Source of the DNA: Deltaproteobacteria bacterium
GTDB lineage: Bacteria > Desulfobacterota > Desulfobulbia > Desulfobulbales > VMSU01
NCBI GenBank assembly: GCA_024274995.1
Contig: JAJSAA010000005.1
Coordinates: forward strand, 1 to 10,490
DNA length: 10,490 nt
Direction of reading: 5' to 3'
The notes beneath the pieces were generated by a model. It was given only the letters and a program-made list of their open reading frames with translations. It searched no databases and was not told the DNA's origin. The first letter of the stretch is position 1. Each line of letters opens with the position of its first letter. Made by a program: the position numbers and the translations under genes. Shown piece by piece: positions 6,773 to 10,490 of this stretch.

Positions 6773-7726
6773 ATGAGCAGTTCATGTGGAAGTTGTAGCA
6801 GTCAAAGCTCCAGTTGTGGTTCCGGGCCCTCGCAGTCTGATATGCAGGCCCAGATTGCCCAGCAGGAAAATGAGATCAAGGTCTCACTTGGTAAGATCGC
6901 CCACAAGATCCTGGTAATGAGCGGCAAGGGCGGGGTTGGCAAGAGCACGGTCTCTACCAATCTGGCCCTGGGCCTCGCCAATCGTGGTTTTAAGGTTGGT
7001 TTAATGGATGTGGATCTCCATGGCCCGGACGTCTGCCGGATGCTTAATTTGAATGAAAATTTAAAAGACGCCTCTATGGAACAGGGTGCTCTCGTCCCCA
7101 CCATGCGGGTGGGCGACAATCTCAAGGTTATATCCCTGGAGTACATGATGGAGGATCGTGATGATCCTATTATCTGGCGCGGGCCTTTAAAGATTCAGGC
7201 TATTCGCCAGTTTATCGCTGATATGGACTGGGGTGAGCTGGATTATCTTATTATTGACGCCCCTCCAGGTACTGGCGATGAGCCCCTGACTATCGCTGAC
7301 ACCATCAAGGATGCCCAGGCCCTGGTAGTAACTACCCCCCAGGACGTCGCCCTGGCTGATGTCAGGAAATCGATTAATTTCTGCAACCATGTCAAGATGA
7401 AAATAATTGGTCTGGTGGAGAATATGAGCGGTCTTGTCTGTCCTCATTGCAATAATGTGGTGGAGGTCTTTAAGAGCGGTGGTGGTGAGCGTACCGCTAA
7501 GGATTTTGATATTAATTTTATGGGTCGTATTCCCATGGATCCCCTGGTGGTTATCGGCGGCGATGAGGGTAGCCCTTATCTAAGCTCCACCAATAGCAGC
7601 CCGGCAATTACCGCCTTTGGGGCCCTGATTGATAATGTGGTCGAGAATACCTCTGCCACCCCGGCTTCTCTCAAGGTGGCGGATGGCGGTTGCGCCTGCG
7701 GCGGTACCTGCGACTGCAATTCCTGA
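6773..7726 (+). CDS. mrp: Mrp/NBP35-type P-loop ATPase, Fe-S cluster carrier
   Basis: A 317-residue cytosolic ATPase of the Mrp/NBP35 (ApbC) family, proteins that bind and pass on iron-sulfur clusters. The deviant Walker A GKGGVGKST (51-59) is intact. DVDLHGPD follows, then the Walker B-like DYLIIDAPPGTGDE. The family's CxxC pair is C223-P-H-C226, which bridges a cluster between two subunits in characterised members. The N-terminus is Ser- and Cys-rich (C5, C8, C15), like the cluster-binding head of NBP35. The C-terminus ends with four more cysteines (C307, C309, C313, C315) in a glycine-rich tail, which is less usual. AGGAG at 6761-6765 supports the ATG at 6773. It heads a probable operon with the hydrolase and selB genes. 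The function is assigned by family. Which protein receives the cluster is unknown. Confidence 0.92.
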   Translation: MSSSCGSCSSQSSSCGSGPSQSDMQAQIAQQENEIKVSLGKIAHKILVMSGKGGVGKSTVSTNLALGLANRGFKVGLMDVDLHGPDVCRMLNLNENLKDASMEQGALVPTMRVGDNLKVISLEYMMEDRDDPIIWRGPLKIQAIRQFIADMDWGELDYLIIDAPPGTGDEPLTIADTIKDAQALVVTTPQDVALADVRKSINFCNHVKMKIIGLVENMSGLVCPHCNNVVEVFKSGGGERTAKDFDINFMGRIPMDPLVVIGGDEGSPYLSSTNSSPAITAFGALIDNVVENTSATPASLKVADGGCACGGTCDCNS

Positions 7727-7778
7727 ACTTAATGATTAATGGCGGCCCTGATTCGCTTTGCACCGCAAGAGGTAAAAT

Positions 7779-8417
7779 ATGATTGTCAAACAGATCGTGG
7801 TCGGTTCCATGAGTGTGTGTTGTTATGTAATTGGCTGTCCTGAGACCAAAATCGGGGCGGTAATTGATCCGGGCGGCTCCATCGACAAGATCAAGGCCGC
7901 AGTGGCGGCGGAGAACCTGGTGGTTAAATATATCATTAACACCCACGGGCATCCTGATCACGTCTGCGCCAATGGGCCTTTAAAGGAGGCCTGGGGGGCG
8001 GAGATTGTTATGCATGAAGATGATGCCGCCTTCTTTGCCCGGCCGGAGACTAAGCAATATTTCTCCATCCTCGGGCTGCCCGAGTCGCCGCCGCCTGATA
8101 AACTGGTGCGGGATGGCGATATTATCAGTCTGGGAAAGGAAAAACTATTGGTGATTCATACCCCTGGTCATACTCCTGGCGGTATCTGTCTCTATAATAA
8201 GCCGGATCTCTTCACCGGCGATACCCTCTTTGTGGGCGGGGTGGGCCGGACGGATTTCCCCGGCGGTTCCATGGAGGAGCTTAATAAATCCATTCAGGAG
8301 CGTCTCCTGATTCTGCCTGAAGATTCCATTGTCTGGCCCGGACACGGCTACGGCGGCGACAGCTCCACTATCGGCATTGAGCAGCGCTCCAATCCTTATT
8401 GCACCGGGGACTTATAA
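7779..8417 (+). CDS. Metallo-beta-lactamase-fold hydrolase, glyoxalase II-like
   Basis: A 212-residue cytosolic metal-dependent hydrolase. The binuclear metal site is complete: H56-G-H58-P-D60-H61, H131 in HTPGHTPGG, D148 in FTGDTLF, and H189 in WPGHG. GGVGRTDFPGG after D148 is typical of the glyoxalase II / YcbL-like branch, whose members hydrolyse thioesters such as S-lactoylglutathione. At about 210 residues it lacks the C-terminal helical domain of classical GloB, so the true substrate is uncertain. Because no other member of a glyoxalase pathway is nearby, I leave the symbol blank. AGAGGT (7765-7770) supports the ATG at 7779. It lies 52 bp after mrp and only three bases before selB, so it is very likely cotranscribed and translationally coupled with selB. 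Confidence 0.88.
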   Translation: MIVKQIVVGSMSVCCYVIGCPETKIGAVIDPGGSIDKIKAAVAAENLVVKYIINTHGHPDHVCANGPLKEAWGAEIVMHEDDAAFFARPETKQYFSILGLPESPPPDKLVRDGDIISLGKEKLLVIHTPGHTPGGICLYNKPDLFTGDTLFVGGVGRTDFPGGSMEELNKSIQERLLILPEDSIVWPGHGYGGDSSTIGIEQRSNPYCTGDL

Positions 8418-8420
8418 GCT

Positions 8421-10328
8421 ATGCGGGAGATAGTTCTTGGTACTGCCGGGCATGTGGATCATGGTAAGACCAGTCTGGTCAGAGCCCTTACCGGCATTGA
8501 GACCGACCGTCTGCGGGAGGAGAAGAAACGCGGTATCACCATTGAGCTGGGTTTCGCTTTTCTGGATCTGCCCTGTGGGCATCGTCTCGGTATTATTGAT
8601 GTGCCGGGGCACGAGAAGTTTGTCAAAAACATGGTGGCTGGAGCCGCTGGTATTGATCTGGTGGCCTTTGTGGTGGCCGCTGACGAGGGGATTATGCCCC
8701 AGACTCGGGAGCACTTTGAGATATGCAGCCTGCTCGGGGTGCGCCAGGGCCTGATTATCATCACCAAGATCGACATGGTGGAGCCCGATTGGCTGGAAAT
8801 GGTGGAGGAGGATATTCGGGAGTATTTTGCTGGCAGTTTTCTGGAAAATGCCCCTTTGCTTAAGGTCTCATCGGTGAGTGGCGAGGGGATTGAGGAGGTA
8901 AAGACCGAACTCAATCGTCTCGTGGCGGATTCTGATTTGGCTGCCGTCGCTGGGCCATTTCGGCTGCCCGTTGACCGGATTTTTTCCATGAAGGGCTTCG
9001 GGGCGGTGGTAACCGGTACCTCTATTGCCGGGCGGGTGGCCGTGGGGGATGAGATTGAACTCTATCCCCAGGGCGGCCGGGGCCGGATTCGGGGTATCCA
9101 GATTCACAGCCGGGAGGTGGAAGAGGTGGAGGCCGGCCACCGTACGGCCATTAACATTCAGGGCCTTGATATGGAGGTCATTCATCGGGGTGAGGTTCTG
9201 GCTACGCCCGGCTGTCTGCGACCTTCCTATATGCTGGATGCCGAATTTACCTATCTCTCCAGTAACAAGAAAAATTTAAAGAACCGGGCGCGGGTCAGGG
9301 TGCATCTCGGCACCGCCGAGATCATGGGCCGGGTGGTCTTGTTAGAGCAGGAGGAGGGGATGCCGGGCGATATTTTAAATGTCCAGCTTCTTCTTGAGGA
9401 GGCGGCCGCGGTCTGGCCCGGCGACCGTTATGTGGTTCGATCATATTCGCCGGTATTTACCATTGGTGGCGGCACGATTTTAAATCCCTGCGTCAGCCGT
9501 AAACGCCGCCGTTTCAGAGACGAGAACCCGCGAATTTTCCAGGCCTACCGGGCCGAATCCGATGAGCTGGCCGTATTTCATCTTGATGAAAGCGGCATAA
9601 ACGGCCTGACCTATAATGATATAGAGATTCTCACCGGGGTCTTTGGCAAACGCCTGAGCAAGGTGCTGCGCCAGCCCCTGTCGCAGCGCCGTATATTGTT
9701 GGTTGATTCGGAACGTCAATGGTATGTCGGGGCTCGGATTATGGCCGTTCTCGAGAATAATGCCATAGAGATTGTCAAACAATTTCACCAGGATAACCCC
9801 TTGAAGGAGGGCATGGGCAAGGAGGAGCTGCGCTCCCGCCTTCAGCAAGGGCTGGAGCCAAGACTTTTTCAACTCCTGCTGAATAATTTAGCCAAGGCCG
9901 GGACTATTGAGCAGGAGCAGTCCCTGGTGCGTCTAAGTGGTCATGAGGTGGCCATGGCCGCTGATGTCAGCGGCATTCAGCGTGAGATTGAGGAGATGTT
10001 TCGGGCCGCGAAGCTTAATCCGCCCACCGTTAAGGAGGTTATGGCCCATTTTAAGGGTCAGCCCGAAAAGTTACTGCGGGAAATTATTGACACTCTGATC
10101 CGTGATGACTGCCTGAAGCGGATTAGCGGTAATCTTTATTTCCATCGGCAATGCCTCACCGATCTTGAGGAACGTCTGCGGGCCGTGCTGGAGCGTGATA
10201 ACGAGATTGATGCCCAGGGCTTTAAGGCCTTGACCGGCCTGTCCCGGAAATTTTCTATCCCCCTGCTGGAATATTTTGACCGTCAGAAACTCACCATCAG
10301 GGTCGGGGATAAACGGGTGTTGCGTTGA
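8421..10328 (+). CDS. selB: Selenocysteine-specific elongation factor SelB
   Basis: A 635-residue GTPase that carries selenocysteyl-tRNA to the ribosome at UGA codons marked by a SECIS hairpin. The N-terminal GTPase domain shows the P-loop G10-HVDHGKT17, switch I RGITI (37-41), DVPGH (60-64) and T115-K-I-D118 in place of the usual NKxD. Beta-barrel domains II and III follow to about residue 350; the segment FSMKGFGAVVTGT is characteristic of SelB rather than EF-Tu. The last 260 or so residues are the winged-helix region that binds SECIS RNA. Length is normal for the family. The ATG at 8421 begins three bases after the stop of the hydrolase gene, with GGGGA at 8406-8410 inside that gene. Its presence implies selenoproteins in this organism. 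No selA, selC or selenoprotein gene is visible in the window. Confidence 0.96.
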   Translation: MREIVLGTAGHVDHGKTSLVRALTGIETDRLREEKKRGITIELGFAFLDLPCGHRLGIIDVPGHEKFVKNMVAGAAGIDLVAFVVAADEGIMPQTREHFEICSLLGVRQGLIIITKIDMVEPDWLEMVEEDIREYFAGSFLENAPLLKVSSVSGEGIEEVKTELNRLVADSDLAAVAGPFRLPVDRIFSMKGFGAVVTGTSIAGRVAVGDEIELYPQGGRGRIRGIQIHSREVEEVEAGHRTAINIQGLDMEVIHRGEVLATPGCLRPSYMLDAEFTYLSSNKKNLKNRARVRVHLGTAEIMGRVVLLEQEEGMPGDILNVQLLLEEAAAVWPGDRYVVRSYSPVFTIGGGTILNPCVSRKRRRFRDENPRIFQAYRAESDELAVFHLDESGINGLTYNDIEILTGVFGKRLSKVLRQPLSQRRILLVDSERQWYVGARIMAVLENNAIEIVKQFHQDNPLKEGMGKEELRSRLQQGLEPRLFQLLLNNLAKAGTIEQEQSLVRLSGHEVAMAADVSGIQREIEEMFRAAKLNPPTVKEVMAHFKGQPEKLLREIIDTLIRDDCLKRISGNLYFHRQCLTDLEERLRAVLERDNEIDAQGFKALTGLSRKFSIPLLEYFDRQKLTIRVGDKRVLR

Positions 10329-10367
10329 GGGTCAGAGGTCGCAGGACTGGTGTAACTTTATGAAATT

Positions 10368-10392
10368 GTAACTATTCAGCGTGATGCCTGAA
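10368..10392. repeat. Copy of the GTAACTATTCAGC motif downstream of selB
   Basis: GTAACTATTCAGC (10368-10380) is identical to the 13-mer at 2635-2647 and lies in the same orientation as the next copy at 10413. TTCAG (10375-10379) pairs with CTGAA (10388-10392), a small five-pair hairpin. Confidence 0.5.
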
Positions 10393-10400
10393 AGTGACGA

Positions 10401-10447
10401 AAACCCCGGAGCGTAACTGTTCAGCAGTGCTCCAGGTTTGTTTATTT
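10401..10447 (+). terminator. Likely rho-independent terminator of the mrp-hydrolase-selB unit
   Basis: AAACC and GGAGC (10401-10405, 10408-10412) pair with GCTCC and GGTTT (10429-10433, 10435-10439) with small bulges; ACTG/CAGT can extend the stem inward. The T-rich tail TTTGTTTATTT (10437-10447) follows. The loop region is a copy of the recurrent motif, GTAACTGTTCAGCAG (10413-10427). Read on the minus strand, the same stem is followed by GGGGTTTT, so it could act in both directions. Confidence 0.6.
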
Positions 10448-10488
10448 AGGACTTCGAAGCATACTTTGGTATTCGAGAAGTCCTAAAT
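10444..10488. repeat. Long inverted repeat at the right edge
   Basis: ATTTAGGACTTC (10444-10455) is the exact inverse complement of GAAGTCCTAAAT (10477-10488). GAA and ATAC on the left arm can pair further with GTATTC on the right if two small bulges are allowed, leaving a TTTG loop. It overlaps the tail of the terminator. It may be a second transcription stop, a transposon end or a protein-binding site; the window ends too soon to tell. Confidence 0.55.
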
Positions 10489-10490
10489 GG

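Noticed and set aside
7724..7735. Possible UGA read-through (selenocysteine) at the mrp stop, prompted by nearby selB and a Cys-rich tail
   Set aside because: Only one sense codon (ACT) follows before TAA, and there is no clear SECIS-like hairpin just after the UGA.
8459..8989. A 176-codon minus-strand open frame inside selB
   Set aside because: It lies wholly within a firmly identified gene, is Ser/Arg/Thr-rich low-quality sequence, and is what GC-rich codon use produces on the opposite strand.
9480..9872. A 130-codon minus-strand open frame inside selB
   Set aside because: It lies opposite the SelB winged-helix region, with no motif and no separate promoter or ribosome-binding site.
1..10490. 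CRISPR array, tRNA (including selC) or rRNA gene
   Set aside because: No regularly spaced repeats, no cloverleaf with the expected T-arm and no rRNA-like sequence were seen on reading both strands.

Overview
The window reads as bacterial chromosome. A group such as the Desulfobacterota (former Deltaproteobacteria) is the best guess. The basis is the gene content (SelB, a Cys-rich Mrp/NBP35 ATPase, a glyoxalase-II-like hydrolase, a large HD-GYP sensor) and the general look of the proteins. No rRNA or other taxonomic marker is present, so this is inference. Coding regions downstream of about 6.77 kb are GC-richer than the left part, and the intergenic stretches at 202-634 and 4025-4357 are AT-rich.

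Layout, left to right. 1-201: an open frame running in from the left edge, possibly the C-terminal end of an unidentified protein. 202-634: AT-rich non-coding DNA with a 125-bp element bounded by perfect 12-bp inverted repeats, and a good sigma70-type promoter just before a thioredoxin-2-like gene (635-1075). 1076-1288: a promoter-like -10 and a strongly structured leader ahead of the Na+/H+ antiporter gene nhaA (1289-2638). A multi-pass GT87-type glycosyltransferase gene lies convergently on the minus strand (2681-4024) with its own promoter. 4358-6604: a 748-residue membrane-bound GAF/HD-GYP protein with a degenerate GGDEF-like C-terminus. 6773-10328: mrp, then a metallo-beta-lactamase-fold hydrolase, then selB (SelB elongation factor), all on the plus strand and closely spaced. 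A likely terminator and a second large inverted repeat close the window.

How the genes work together. The last three genes look like one transcription unit: the gaps are 52 bp and 3 bp. SelB implies that the organism makes selenoproteins, although neither selC, selA nor a selenoprotein gene is visible here. Mrp suggests Fe-S cluster handling. The thioredoxin and the hydrolase fit general thiol or redox metabolism. NhaA and the HD-GYP sensor are separate functions, ion homeostasis and cyclic-di-GMP signalling.

Most interesting non-coding signals: (i) the nhaA leader, which has several mutually exclusive stems, one covering the only Shine-Dalgarno-like sequence, and is a candidate ion-responsive riboswitch; (ii) a short motif GTAACT(A/G)TTCAGC that recurs only between genes (about 2635, 6709/6743, 10368, 10413, with a diverged pair at 376/500) and is often built into hairpins or terminators.
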